Positions 1 to 8,888 of a stretch of DNA of 33,588 nucleotides are shown here, piece after piece. The DNA comes from an uncultured Planctomycetota bacterium (GTDB taxonomy: Bacteria; Planctomycetota; UBA1135; GCA-002686595). Position 1 is the stretch's first letter, and every line of letters begins with the position of its first letter. Location: contig CAIYPP010000154.1 of assembly GCA_903928115.1 (NCBI GenBank), positions 1-33,588 of the forward strand, in the 5' to 3' direction. The notes beneath the pieces are model-generated. The model worked only from the letters and a program-made list of their open reading frames with translations, ran no database searches and was not told the origin of the DNA. A program made the translations under genes and the position numbers.

Positions 1-1356
1 ACGCACTTCAACTGGGTCAACGACCTCGAGGTCGCGCAGGAAAGCGAGCCGGAGTGGATGCTGCTCTTGGAGCGCCTCTCGTGGGGACGCTTCTACGGCA
101 CGCCTCGTGCGATCACGATCGATGGCGCGCGCACCGAAGCCGCGCCCGAGGAAGTGTGGAAGCGCTTCGAGGAGCATCATTCCGAGGTTCGCGCGCGTTG
201 GGAGCGCCGCCACGAGCTCGAGGTCGTCGAGATCGGCGAGGTCAATCACCGCATCGAAGCAGCGCGACTGCGCGTGCGCGAGGCGGAGCTGGGGGACGGA
301 GCCGACTCTGCGCAGGCGAGCGCCGCACGAGCGGCTAGCGCGGGGGTCGCGGCAGCGGCGGAGGCCGAATTCCGTCGTCTGCAGGTGGAGATCGCCGAGC
401 TGCGCGCGAAGAACGCGCGCTATTCGATCGAGCTCGATACCGCCGACGGCACGCGGAGCACGATCGCGCTCGAGGAGATTGTCCGCGCCTTCCCGCCCAA
501 CAGGCTCAGCACGAGCGAGCGAGTCGGAGTCTACGTCTCGCGCACCGCGGAGTTCTTGCTCGACGAGCCGCGCGAGGCGAACAGCGAAGGCGGGGTCTTC
601 CCCGCGATCTTCGGCACGGTCTTGATGACGCTCATCATGGCGGTGCTCGTCGTTCCGTTCGGCGTGCTCGCCGCGCTGTACCTGCGCGAATACGCGAAGC
701 CGGGCCCGATCGTCAGCGCCGTCCGCATCGCGATCAACAACCTCGCGGGCGTGCCGAGCATCGTGTTCGGCGTCTTCGGTCTCGGCTTCTTCTGCTACAT
801 CGTCGGCGTCCAGATCGACGAGCTACTCTTCGCCGCGAAGCTGCCGACACCGACGTATGGCAAGGGTGGCCTCGTGTGGGCCTCGCTCACGCTCGCGCTG
901 CTCACGCTGCCCGTCGTGATCGTGCCCACCGAAGAGGCGCTCTCCAGCGTGCCGAGTTCGATGCGCGAGGGTTCCTATGCGTGCGGCGCGACGAAGTGGC
1001 AGACCATCTGGCGCATCGTCTTGCCGCGCGCGATGCCCGGCATCATGACCGGCATGATTCTCGCACTCGCGCGCGGTGCGGGCGAGGTCGCGCCGCTCAT
1101 GCTCGTGGGCGCCGTCAAGCTCGCGCCCGAGCTGCCGCTCGATGCGACGGCGCCCTTCCTGCACCCCGAGCGCAGCTTCATGCACTTGGGCTTCCACATC
1201 TACGACCTCGGCTTCCAGAGCCAAAACAGCGAAGCCGCGAAGCCGATGGTCTACACCACGACGCTGCTCCTGATCGCGCTTGTGGTCACGCTCAACCTCC
1301 TCGCGATCTGGATTCGCGCGCGTCTGCGCCGCCGTTTCCAAGGCAACCAGCTCTGA
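1..1356 (+). CDS. pstA: Phosphate ABC transporter permease PstA, 5' end outside window
   Basis: Inner-membrane permease subunit of the high-affinity phosphate importer (PstSCAB). The reading frame is open from base 1, so the gene starts upstream of the window; the ATG at 58 is internal. The first ~190 residues form a hydrophilic domain with a Glu/Arg/Ala-rich, probably coiled-coil stretch, as in the long PstA variants of some Gram-negative bacteria. Then come hydrophobic segments starting near base 600 and a typical permease EAA loop ([20 protein letters not shown], about 982-1041) that docks the ATPase. The end is a basic tail after the last membrane segment. pstB follows 19 bases later, so the two are surely one operon; pstC and pstS would lie to the left. 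Identity is secure from the EAA loop plus the adjacent pstB; only the true start is unknown. Confidence 0.93.
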   Translation, partial: THFNWVNDLEVAQESEPEWMLLLERLSWGRFYGTPRAITIDGARTEAAPEEVWKRFEEHHSEVRARWERRHELEVVEIGEVNHRIEAARLRVREAELGDGADSAQASAARAASAGVAAAAEAEFRRLQVEIAELRAKNARYSIELDTADGTRSTIALEEIVRAFPPNRLSTSERVGVYVSRTAEFLLDEPREANSEGGVFPAIFGTVLMTLIMAVLVVPFGVLAALYLREYAKPGPIVSAVRIAINNLAGVPSIVFGVFGLGFFCYIVGVQIDELLFAAKLPTPTYGKGGLVWASLTLALLTLPVVIVPTEEALSSVPSSMREGSYACGATKWQTIWRIVLPRAMPGIMTGMILALARGAGEVAPLMLVGAVKLAPELPLDATAPFLHPERSFMHLGFHIYDLGFQSQNSEAAKPMVYTTTLLLIALVVTLNLLAIWIRARLRRRFQGNQL

Positions 1357-1375
1357 TCGCCGCCGCAAGAATCCC

Positions 1376-2224
1376 ATGAACTACGCCCCCGCGATCTCCG
1401 GCAAAGTCTTCGAGGCGATCTCGAAGAACGAGCCTTTTCCGCCCGAGGTCCACGCCGCGCTCGCCAGCGAAGAGCACGTGCTGGAGATCGAGCGCTTCGA
1501 CCTGTGGTACGGGAAGTCCCGCGCTCTCCACTCGATCTCGCTCTCGGTACCGCGCGGCAAGGTGACGGCGTTGATCGGTCCTTCGGGCTGCGGCAAGTCG
1601 ACGCTCTTGCGCTCGGTCAACCGCATGAACGACCTGATCGACTCCGTGCGCATCGAAGGCGAGATGCGGCTGAACGGCGATTCGATCTACGCAGCGGGGC
1701 AGGATGTGATCGAGCTGCGCAAGCGCATCGGCATGGTGTTCCAGAAGCCCAACCCGTTCCCGATGAGCATCTTCGAGAACGTCGTCTATCCGCTGCGCAT
1801 CGACGGCGAGCGCGACAAGCGCGTCCTCGCGGAAGTGTGTGAGTCGAGCCTGCGCGGCGCGGGCCTTTGGGACGAGGTGAAGGACCGTCTCCACGACAGC
1901 GCGCTGCGTCTCTCCGGCGGACAACAGCAGCGTCTGTGCATCGCGCGCGCGATCTCGGCCGAGCCCGAGGTGCTCTTGCTCGACGAGCCGTGCTCGGCGC
2001 TCGACCCGATCGCGACGGCGCGCATCGAGGACCTGATCGAGGAATTGAAGGGCAACTACTCGATCCTGATGGTCACGCACAACATGCAGCAGGCCTCGCG
2101 CTCGAGCGACTTCACGGCCTTCATGTACCTCGGGCGCCTCGTCGAATACGGCCCCACGCAGGACATCTTCCTGCAGCCGCACCTCAAGGAAACCGAGGAC
2201 TACATCTCGGGTCGCTTCGGCTAG
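1376..2224 (+). CDS. pstB: Phosphate ABC transporter ATP-binding protein PstB
   Basis: Cytoplasmic ATPase of the phosphate importer, 282 aa. Visible motifs: Walker [10 protein letters not shown] (residues 68-76), Q-loop region [17 protein letters not shown], which is characteristic of PstB, signature LSGGQQQRL, Walker [13 protein letters not shown] and the switch His in MVTHNMQQA. The protein ends in the usual PstB tail ([10 protein letters not shown]). The ATG at 1376 is chosen because it follows the pstA stop by 19 bases and gives a family-sized protein with a ~35-residue N-terminal extension; the frame is open further upstream but overlaps pstA. No strong Shine-Dalgarno is visible. No phoU follows; the next gene is an unrelated secreted protein. 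Confidence 0.96.
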   Translation: MNYAPAISGKVFEAISKNEPFPPEVHAALASEEHVLEIERFDLWYGKSRALHSISLSVPRGKVTALIGPSGCGKSTLLRSVNRMNDLIDSVRIEGEMRLNGDSIYAAGQDVIELRKRIGMVFQKPNPFPMSIFENVVYPLRIDGERDKRVLAEVCESSLRGAGLWDEVKDRLHDSALRLSGGQQQRLCIARAISAEPEVLLLDEPCSALDPIATARIEDLIEELKGNYSILMVTHNMQQASRSSDFTAFMYLGRLVEYGPTQDIFLQPHLKETEDYISGRFG

Positions 2225-2493
2225 TCGAGGCAGGATTTTCAGTCCCTCGGCGGCGCTGGAAGTGCCGCGGAAGGGGGCGGGCGCGCTTTTGGCGCCCCCA
2301 AGCCCCCCGTACCTGCGCGGGCTGCTACATTTTGGACGTGCGATTGCGCACGCTTTCGTACGAGCAGGGCGTGGCCTCCGTCGCTGCCGTCACCCCTCTG
2401 GGGTGGCACGGCACTTGCCATTTCCTCGCAGCTCGCCGGTGCGTGCACCTCGCCGACGCCCGCGCTGCTTTCCCCCCAAACCAGAGTCACTCC
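2225..2493. other. Intergenic region between pstB and the secreted-protein gene
   Basis: No convincing gene. A short GC hairpin (GGGCGC, six-base loop, GCGCCC) lies at 2279-2297, 55 bases after the pstB stop. It has no following T-run, so it is only a weak terminator candidate. The remainder presumably holds the promoter of the secreted protein at 2494, but no clear -35/-10 pair was found. Confidence 0.3.
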
Positions 2494-3552
2494 ATGCTCG
2501 TCCACCTGCTTCAGCGTGCCGCTCTCGTCGCGGTCCTCGGCGCCCCGGCGCTCGCTCAGACCGACCTCAGCTTCAACATCAACCAGCCCCAGTCGAACTT
2601 CACGTGGTCGGGGACGAGCTCGTTCGGTGCGATCGTCGGCAACCCGTCGAACGCATTCCAGCTTGCGGGTACGAGCGGATTGCGCATCTATCCGCTCGCC
2701 AATGACGCCATCGCCTCGGCGGACTTCCCCGGTACCGGTGACGCCGCGGTCGTCCCGAACATTCGCGGCAAGATCAACAACCCGCTGCCGTTCTTGCCGC
2801 CGCTCGCGACGATCGCGATCGACAATCTTCACCTGAAGATCACGGCTCCGCAGTTCGCTGTGGCCGCCAACGGCGCGTTTACCGCCACGGTGACGATGAC
2901 CTACATCTCCGGCACGATGACGACGGTCGCCGCCGGACAGACCACCATCTCCGACCTCACCGGCCAACAGTCCGCGCCGACGCCGCAGAATGGAACGCTG
3001 ACGCAAGTCGGTAGCACGCTGAACCTCGTCATGCCGGTCAACACGACCTTCCCTTTTGCCGATCCGACGAGCGGCGTGAGTGGCTCGATCACGATCAACG
3101 GCACGGTGCGTGGCTCGTGGTCGGTTCCGACGACGAGCACCTACTGCACCGCCAAGGTCAACAGCCTCGGCTGCACGCCTGCGATCAACTTCGCGGGTAC
3201 GGCGAGCTGGACCAATGGCCTGCCGTTCCTCGTCGGCGCCAGCAACGTGATCAGCCAGAAGACGGGTCTCGCGTTCTACGGCTACGCCGCGGCGGCGACT
3301 CCGTTCCAAGGCGGGATCAAGTGCATCGCGCCGCCGACCTTCCGCAGCGTGAACCAGTCTTCGGGCGGAAGCGCGTCCGGCACGGACTGCACCGGCAGCT
3401 ACAGCTTCGACTTCAACGCGCTGATCCGCTCGCAGATCGATCCCGGTCTGCTCCCCGGTCGCGCGGTCTTCGCGCAGATTTGGTCGCGCGACCCGGGCAG
3501 CCCGAGCCTCACGGGTCTCACCAACGCCGTGCGCTTCACGATCGCGCCCTGA
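2494..3552 (+). CDS. Secreted protein with Cys-containing C-terminal module, planctomycete-type
   Basis: A 352-aa exported protein of unknown function. It has a clear signal peptide (LLQRAALVAVLGAPALA, likely cleaved after Ala21, before QTDLSF). The mature part is rich in Thr, Ser, Asn and Gly and looks like all-beta extracellular protein. Residues ~210-352 form a module with YCTAKVNSLGCTPAI, a later Cys in GGIKCIAPP and another in GTDCTGSY, ending in a WSRDPGSPS...GLTNAVRFT block. From memory, modules of this form recur in many secreted proteins of planctomycetes; I know of no assigned activity. The frame is open far upstream, but the ATG at 2494 directly begins the signal peptide. It stands alone and converges on ccsA. 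Membrane anchor and catalytic motif are not apparent. Confidence 0.85.
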   Translation: MLVHLLQRAALVAVLGAPALAQTDLSFNINQPQSNFTWSGTSSFGAIVGNPSNAFQLAGTSGLRIYPLANDAIASADFPGTGDAAVVPNIRGKINNPLPFLPPLATIAIDNLHLKITAPQFAVAANGAFTATVTMTYISGTMTTVAAGQTTISDLTGQQSAPTPQNGTLTQVGSTLNLVMPVNTTFPFADPTSGVSGSITINGTVRGSWSVPTTSTYCTAKVNSLGCTPAINFAGTASWTNGLPFLVGASNVISQKTGLAFYGYAAAATPFQGGIKCIAPPTFRSVNQSSGGSASGTDCTGSYSFDFNALIRSQIDPGLLPGRAVFAQIWSRDPGSPSLTGLTNAVRFTIAP

Positions 3553-3558
3553 GCGCGC

Positions 3559-3622
3559 GCGGGACTTTCCCGCTTCCAATCAGCGCGGCGTCGCAGGCGA
3601 CTCACGCCCGCGACGCCGCGCT
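3559..3622. terminator. Paired hairpins between convergent genes, probable bidirectional terminator
   Basis: Two inverted repeats fill the gap between the secreted-protein stop (3552) and the ccsA stop (3650). The first is GCGGGA-CTT-TCCCGC (3559-3573). The second is a 13-bp perfect stem (3582-3594 with 3610-3622), extended after one mismatch by GGCG/CGCC (3596-3599, 3605-3608) around a five-base loop. There is no long T-run on either strand, so intrinsic termination is inferred from stem strength and position between convergent genes. Confidence 0.6.
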
Positions 3623-3649
3623 CGCTTTCGCGCTGACTTGGAACGCCGC

Positions 3650-5671
3650 TCAGTGCGCCTTGGGTTCGCCTTGGTTCGTGTTCGCGCGCAGCGCTTCGGC
3701 TACCGCCGCGTCGCGCGCTCGCTCGTACAGGTGATGCACGCCGGCGACGGCCATCAGGCCCCACTGCAGTCCGTAGTACGTCCACAGCGCCGTGTGGATA
3801 CCGCTCGTGAAGCCGTAGCTGTGCAGGCCGACGCCGAGCAGGTTCACGCCGAACCACGAGAACGCCACCACGGTGCCGCCGAATGCCGCGAGCATCTGGA
3901 TGCCGAAGTCGCGCACGTAGCCGCCCATGCGGGCGTGCAGGATCACGATCTGCGAGAGGCAGATCAGCAGCGCGCCGTTTTCCTTGGGGTCCCAGCCCCA
4001 GAAGCGGCCCCAGCTCTCGTTGGCCCAGATGCCGCCGAGAATCGTGCCGACCACCGAGAAGATCAGGCCGAAGCTCAGCGTCCCGTAGGTCATGCGCGTG
4101 AGGCCTTTGTAGTACGCGGGCTCTGCGCGCTTCAGGCCGAGCAGCTTCGACACGAGGTACACGCTTCCGATCAGGGCCGCGAGCATTCCGGCCGAGTAGC
4201 CGATCGTGATCGCCGTCACGTGCGTCGCCAGCCAGAAGTTGGTGTCGAGCACCGCAACGAGCTGCGGCATCGTGTCCTTCTTGTCGAGCGTCTCGTAGCC
4301 ATTGGCGATGAAGAGCCCGATCACGCCGAGGATCGCGGCGGACGAAAGCGCCATGCGCTGGCGGTTGATCCACTCCATCGCAAGCGCGATCAGAGCGCCC
4401 GTCGCGGTCACGAAGAGCACGGTCTCGTAGAGCGTGCTGACCGGCGGACGCTCGCGGATCATGCAGCGGATCACGATCGCGGCCGTAAGCAGCCCCGTCG
4501 CTACGAGCACCGCGGCGTTCGCGCCCCAGTACAGCGCGCGGACGCGGGGGAAGAGCCACAGCCCTGCCGCCAGCACGAAGCCGAGGATGAAGATCACCAG
4601 CGAGTTCGTGATGAGGTTGGCGTTGTAGTACGAGATCTCGAGCCCGATCTTCTCGTACTCGCCGCGCGCGGCGGCCATCGGAGTCACCGTGCTGTGCAGC
4701 GCTTCGACAGCCTGCGAGAAGCGCGGCATGTCACTCGCGGCACGCGCGACGTCCTCCATCTTGGCGAGCGCCGTCACGTAGCGCGGATCGATGCCGTCGG
4801 GCTCGAACGCGCGCATGAAGAGGTCCTCGGCCGCGTGCCACTCGGGCTCGGCCTTGACGTCGCGCAGCGACGGAACGAGGGCGAGCAGACCGGTGCCCTG
4901 CGAGAGCGAGCTCGCATCCTGCAGCACGCGGTTGAGCGCGGTGACCTCCGCCGACTTCGCGGGATCGGCGCGCAGCTCGCGCTGCAGCATCATGATCTCC
5001 GGCACCTTGCCGACGAGCTGGCTGAAGCGGGCTTCGTCCGCGCCGAGGATGCGGCGAAGGTCGACGCTCGCCGTGACGTCGAGGTCGTGGCGCGCGAAGT
5101 CGAAGTGCGTCTCGAGGCGCTCGTACAGGTCGAGGTTGAGCGCGAGCGTGAAGACCTGCTGCTGCACCGTCGATCGGTTCTTCTCTTCGATGCGCTCGTA
5201 CTCCCGTGCGAGCTCGTACAGCTTCTTGCGAGCGGGGCGCAGCTCCGCGGCCGAGTAGCGGTCGCGCTTCTTCTTGCCTTCGAGCGTGAGGCCGATGGCT
5301 TCGGTCGCCTGGATGTCGGCCACCATGAAGACCGGGTAGCTCTCGGCCTGCCCTGGGACGAACAGGACGTCGAGCAGCCACTCGATCGGCGTGAGCTTCT
5401 CGCCCGACGGCGTCTCGACCGAGCGCTTGCCGTTCAGGCGCAGCAGCGTGAAGCTCGCGTAGGTCGAGAGCGGCTTGATGCGGCCGCCATCTTGGATCGG
5501 CAGGCTGGCGGCGAGGTCGCGCGTCGCGTCCGGCCACGGCGCGCTGCGCTGGAGCGGTCCGTGCGCTTCGCCCGCGAGGCCAGCGTGATCGTGGTCGGAC
5601 TGCGCACGTGCGAGCGGCGCGAGCACGCTGAGCGCGAACAGGAACGCGAGGGTGGAGAGGAGCGTCTTCAT
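3650..5671 (-). CDS. ccsA: Cytochrome c biogenesis protein CcsA-like (system II), with long N-terminal exported domain
   Basis: Haem-handling membrane protein of system II cytochrome c maturation; with ResB it moves haem across the membrane and attaches it to CXXCH apocytochromes. The protein is 673 aa. An N-terminal signal-like segment (residues 1-23, ending LARAQ) and a ~340-residue hydrophilic domain precede a polytopic C-terminal half. The C-terminal half carries the WWD haem-binding motif (WANESWGRFWGWDPKE, near 549-564) and candidate axial histidines in WLATHVTA and GLHSYGF (near 617). Ordinary CcsA is ~300-400 aa, so this is the long form with an extra extracytoplasmic domain. The ATG at 5671 overlaps the resB stop by four bases (ATGA), implying translational coupling. 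Family assignment is firm; the role of the N-terminal domain is unknown. Confidence 0.93.
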   Translation of the reverse strand: MKTLLSTLAFLFALSVLAPLARAQSDHDHAGLAGEAHGPLQRSAPWPDATRDLAASLPIQDGGRIKPLSTYASFTLLRLNGKRSVETPSGEKLTPIEWLLDVLFVPGQAESYPVFMVADIQATEAIGLTLEGKKKRDRYSAAELRPARKKLYELAREYERIEEKNRSTVQQQVFTLALNLDLYERLETHFDFARHDLDVTASVDLRRILGADEARFSQLVGKVPEIMMLQRELRADPAKSAEVTALNRVLQDASSLSQGTGLLALVPSLRDVKAEPEWHAAEDLFMRAFEPDGIDPRYVTALAKMEDVARAASDMPRFSQAVEALHSTVTPMAAARGEYEKIGLEISYYNANLITNSLVIFILGFVLAAGLWLFPRVRALYWGANAAVLVATGLLTAAIVIRCMIRERPPVSTLYETVLFVTATGALIALAMEWINRQRMALSSAAILGVIGLFIANGYETLDKKDTMPQLVAVLDTNFWLATHVTAITIGYSAGMLAALIGSVYLVSKLLGLKRAEPAYYKGLTRMTYGTLSFGLIFSVVGTILGGIWANESWGRFWGWDPKENGALLICLSQIVILHARMGGYVRDFGIQMLAAFGGTVVAFSWFGVNLLGVGLHSYGFTSGIHTALWTYYGLQWGLMAVAGVHHLYERARDAAVAEALRANTNQGEPKAH

Positions 5672-6825
5672 GCGGCCTTCTGCGCCTCGTGGCGGATGTG
5701 CTTCATGAGCTTGACCGAGAAGTGCATCACGAGCCCGATGGCGATCACGATGCACGAGTAGAGCGGGTATTGGTCGGCGGGGTTGCGCACGACCGCGAGC
5801 GTCGAGAACAGTCGATCGCCCGGTCGCGCGTTCGACGGGCCCCAAGAGGCTTGGTAGAGCACGAGCCCGTCCTGACGCAGCGGCTCGTTCATCGAGATCT
5901 TCACCTTGCGCTCGGAGCCCGGCTCGATCACGACCACGTCGCTCGAGAACGACTTGGGCATCATCATGCGCGGGTGGTCTTCCTTGGTGAACTCATCGAG
6001 GGCCACCGTGAACGGCATGACCCACTGCTCGCGGCGCAGCGCGACGCCGAAGCGCCGCCCCTCGTACTCGACGGTCAGCGGGTTGCGCGACGCACCGTGC
6101 ACGATCGCGTCGCGTCGCTTGCCGTCGCGGCCGATGAGCGTGATGTATGCGCCTGCGACGTTCGCCTCGTTGTCCTTCTCGAGCGGACGCGCTTGCAGGA
6201 AGAAGCCATCGACGGTCGGGATGTCGGCGCCGACCATCGGTCCCTTGGGGAACACGTCGCAGTTCGGCAGGAAGCGCGTGACCTCCACGTCGAACGGCAG
6301 CTCGCCCTTCAGCATGGCGCTCTTGCCCGGCGCCGCCGCGAAGAACGTCTCCTGCTTCGCGACGACCTCGCGCAGCTCGCCCGACGCGAGCGGCTCGCTC
6401 ACGGCGAGCTCCCAGTGGTGGTAGCTCTCGAACAGGTTCGAGCGCTGGCCCTCGTAGAGCGTGACGTGTCCGTCTTCGGAGTAGTACGCCTTCACGAAGC
6501 CCGCCGCGATCAGCATCAGGATCCCGACGTGCGTGATCAGGATTCCGACCGTGCTCTTGTCCTTGCGCAGGCGCACGATGCCGCCGAGGACCAAGTTCAC
6601 GAACAGAATGCCCATCACCAGCGTGCCGCCCGGCAGCGGGATCGCGACCGAGCCCGCCTGATGCACGAGGAACAGCGAGTCGAAGTACTTGACCTGCGCG
6701 CCGAAGAGCCCGTGCTCGACTTGGTAGAGCGTGCCGAGCCACGTGAGCAGCGCGAGCAGGATGAGCAGGACGCACGAGAGCCACAGGGACGACAGCGCGT
6801 CCACAAAGCCGTGGAGGATCTTCAT
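5668..6825 (-). CDS. resB: Cytochrome c biogenesis protein ResB
   Basis: Partner of CcsA in system II cytochrome c maturation, 385 aa. Membrane segments are visible at about 13-35 (LWLSCVLLILLALLTWLG), around 60-80 and 90-110. A large beta-rich extracytoplasmic domain follows, and a last membrane segment lies near 355-375 (YPLYSCIVIAIGLVMHFSVK). The family-typical FDSLFLVHQ and SWGPSN stretches are present. The ATG at 6825 starts two bases after the stop of the upstream lipoprotein gene, and the stop overlaps the ccsA start, so the three genes form one leftward operon. The frame is open to 7230, but that region is the upstream gene read in another frame. Confidence 0.93.
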   Translation of the reverse strand: MKILHGFVDALSSLWLSCVLLILLALLTWLGTLYQVEHGLFGAQVKYFDSLFLVHQAGSVAIPLPGGTLVMGILFVNLVLGGIVRLRKDKSTVGILITHVGILMLIAAGFVKAYYSEDGHVTLYEGQRSNLFESYHHWELAVSEPLASGELREVVAKQETFFAAAPGKSAMLKGELPFDVEVTRFLPNCDVFPKGPMVGADIPTVDGFFLQARPLEKDNEANVAGAYITLIGRDGKRRDAIVHGASRNPLTVEYEGRRFGVALRREQWVMPFTVALDEFTKEDHPRMMMPKSFSSDVVVIEPGSERKVKISMNEPLRQDGLVLYQASWGPSNARPGDRLFSTLAVVRNPADQYPLYSCIVIAIGLVMHFSVKLMKHIRHEAQKAA

Positions 6826-6827
6826 GT

Positions 6828-8135
6828 TCACTGGAGCGCCGCGAGCGAGCGGCAGAAGTCGAGGAAGGCGGCCCGCTGCGCGTCGAGGACGGCTTCGGCG
6901 CCGATGAACTTGACGAACAGCGAGCGGTCTTCGCGCACGCACAGGGCGCCGAGCAGGGCTTCGGGCGTTCCCGCCTGCGCACTCTCGCTGCGAGTGATCT
7001 TCACGATCACGCCTTCGCCGCCGAGCATTTCGATGCGCTCGAGCGCGCCGAGCTCGCTCTCGCCGAGCGCCTTGGCGCCGAGCTGTCCGCACCAGCGGTT
7101 GATGTTGCCGAGCAGTCCGCCGCCCGTGCCGCCGAGCAGCGTCACGTAGCACTCTGCGCCGTCGACCACGTACGTCACCTCGCGCATCGACTTGTCCGCG
7201 CCGCGCTTCCAGCCCGCAGGGGCCTTCCATTCGAACGCCGAGCCGCGCTGGCTGTCGTTGCTGGCCGCCGCCGGAATCGGCGTGCCGCTCGCGCCAATCG
7301 GCGGATGGTTGTCGGGCAGCGCCGCGTCGTTCGGGTTTGCGCCAGACTTCGCGCTCGACGTCGCGCCCGTCATCGGCGGATGGTCCGGCGGAAGCTCTGC
7401 AGCGCCTGCGTCGTCGTGCGAGTGTCCGCTGCCGTCGTGGAACGACGCGGCGAGCATCACGAACGGCTCCAAGTTCGCCGACACGACCTCGCTCGGACCG
7501 ACCATCTTCAAGAACAGCGACTCATCGGGGCGCACGGACAAGAGGCCGACGAGGCGCCAGCCCTCCTCGCCCTCGGTGCCCGACATGCCCTTCCATTGGC
7601 CCTCGAAGTTCACGAGCACGGCCTCCGCGCCGAGCCACTCGAGGCGCGGCAGCTTCGCGATCTCCTCGGCCGAGAGCGGCGGAAGCGAGATCTGCGTGCG
7701 CCAGCGGTTGATGTTCGACTCCAAGCCGCCCGCGCTGCCTGCGAGGCGCGTCAGGTAGCACTCGGTCTTCGCGTCGCCCGCGACCTTGAAGTTCGCCTCG
7801 CGCGTTCCGCTGGGGGGGAGCTCGGTCCAGCCCGTCGGCGTCTCCCAGTGGATCTTCGCGCCCGCGCTCGCGCCGCCGGAGGCCGCCGGTGCGCGCGCGA
7901 AGTCGCTCGCCGAGACGCCGAAGCGGTTCGAGTCGCTCTTGCCGAGCTCGAAGGTCTGTCCCGCGGGCTTGTAGGTCACGGGTGCGGAGAAGCTCGCTTC
8001 GCCGTGGCCCTTGTCCGCGCAACTCGCGAGCAGGGCCGCCGCCAGCGCCACTCCGCCTTGGAAGGCCGCTCGCCTGAGGTGGGGGAGGAGGCGCGGTCGG
8101 GGGCGGGGATGCACGTCAGCAGTCGTCGCTCTCAT
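6828..8135 (-). CDS. Lipoprotein with two tandem ~130-aa domains, first gene of the ResB/CcsA operon
   Basis: A 435-aa protein with an Arg-rich N-terminus, a hydrophobic segment and a lipobox LLASC (Cys39), so probably a membrane-anchored lipoprotein. The mature part holds two related domains. Domain 1 (about 95-240) begins KIHWETPTGWTELP and contains ECYLTRL...GGLESNINRWRTQ. Domain 2 (about 305-435) begins FEWKAPAGWKRG and contains ECYVTLL...GGLLGNINRWCGQ. They are joined by a Gly/Ser/Ala/Pro-rich linker carrying two PPDHPPM/PDNHPPI-like motifs. I know no function for this domain. Its position directly upstream of resB and ccsA suggests an accessory role in cytochrome c assembly or the electron transport it serves (inference). 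The ATG at 8135 gives the complete signal sequence. Confidence 0.82.
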   Translation of the reverse strand: MRATTADVHPRPRPRLLPHLRRAAFQGGVALAAALLASCADKGHGEASFSAPVTYKPAGQTFELGKSDSNRFGVSASDFARAPAASGGASAGAKIHWETPTGWTELPPSGTREANFKVAGDAKTECYLTRLAGSAGGLESNINRWRTQISLPPLSAEEIAKLPRLEWLGAEAVLVNFEGQWKGMSGTEGEEGWRLVGLLSVRPDESLFLKMVGPSEVVSANLEPFVMLAASFHDGSGHSHDDAGAAELPPDHPPMTGATSSAKSGANPNDAALPDNHPPIGASGTPIPAAASNDSQRGSAFEWKAPAGWKRGADKSMREVTYVVDGAECYVTLLGGTGGGLLGNINRWCGQLGAKALGESELGALERIEMLGGEGVIVKITRSESAQAGTPEALLGALCVREDRSLFVKFIGAEAVLDAQRAAFLDFCRSLAALQ

Positions 8136-8460
8136 GGGTGGCTCAGTCTAGGTCTCGTCTACGCACGACGTGCTTACGAGGTTGGTCGTACGAAACGGGA
8201 GCACATCGGCGCAGCCGACCCACGCACTCCAGAGGCTTGGGGACGGCTGCACTCAGGTTGCGTATTCGTACGCAAATCCATGACGCGAAACAACTTGTGA
8301 GCGGGTCGTCTCGCACGCGCTCGACGGTGCGGCCGGGCGCCGTCGCGACGATCCGTCCGCACCGACGCGCGGCTCCTCCACCGACCCTCCTGGCCCTCCT
8401 CGACACGACCTCCGCGCGGGCTTCGCGGCACGCTCCGAGCCCACCGAAGCGCCGTCGGCT
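8136..8460. other. Intergenic region upstream of the lipoprotein-resB-ccsA operon
   Basis: No supported gene. Short frames exist on both strands but lack recognisable sequence. The region should hold the promoter of the leftward operon. It contains a perfect inverted repeat (8258-8275) and two copies of TCGTACGNAA (8186-8195 and 8266-8275); CGTACG is itself palindromic. Confidence 0.3.
8258..8275. promoter_or_regulatory. Perfect inverted repeat with TTCG loop, possible operator or RNA hairpin
   Basis: TTGCGTA-TTCG-TACGCAA: a 7-bp perfect stem closed by TTCG on the plus strand, which would be a stable UUCG tetraloop in RNA; the minus strand would carry a CGAA loop. It lies ~120 bases upstream of the lipoprotein start. 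No T-run follows, so it is not an obvious terminator. It could be a dimeric regulator site. Confidence 0.3.
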
Positions 8461-8706
8461 TCAGGCGTGCGCGGAGCCCGGATCCGGCAAGTCGTCGAGG
8501 TCGCCGTACTGCTCCCGGCAGCTGCGCAGAAACTCCGCGGCATCCCGCTCACCGCCGCGCTCGCGCAGCCATTCTCCCGTCGAGAGGTCGTACTCCGCCC
8601 CCGAGCACGCCGGATCCTCGCACCGGCGATCGCTCCCGCGCCCCGGACGGGTCTGTACGCCAAGCAGGTCCCGCAACCGCATCGCCCAACGATTCGCACG
8701 CTTCAT
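8461..8706 (-). CDS. Small hypothetical protein with CX4C motif
   Basis: An 81-aa frame starting at an ATG at 8706, preceded by a G-rich stretch (CTGGGGGTCAC) that could serve as ribosome binding site. The protein is hydrophilic and charged, with a basic N-terminus, a CEDPAC motif, an E/R-rich middle and an acidic C-terminus (DLDDLPDPG). Nothing is recognised. It lies between the lipoprotein operon and deaD and is transcribed in the same direction as both. In sequence this GC-rich, spurious frames are common, so existence is uncertain; its uneven residue composition is the main argument for it. Confidence 0.38.
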   Translation of the reverse strand: MKRANRWAMRLRDLLGVQTRPGRGSDRRCEDPACSGAEYDLSTGEWLRERGGERDAAEFLRSCREQYGDLDDLPDPGSAHA

Positions 8707-8888
8707 GTGACCCCCAGTCGTTCCGGGGCTCGCCACCCGGCACGACCTCAACGCTACGCGGGTCCGTCCACCTCGAAAGGGGGCCGAGGTTCGCAGCTCG
8801 AGGCCCGTAGCGCGTGCTCTCCGTGCGTAGAGCCGTCCCCGCCCGTGGTGCGAGAGCGCTGCGCAGCCCCAAGGCGCCGTTCGCGCGC

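Noticed and set aside
2279..2297. Intrinsic terminator after pstB
   Set aside because: Six-bp hairpin without a T-run and 55 bases from the stop; too weak for a terminator call.
3638..5761. Long rightward frame opposite ccsA
   Set aside because: Arg/Glu/His-rich antisense product without recognisable sequence; the minus strand has clear CcsA motifs.
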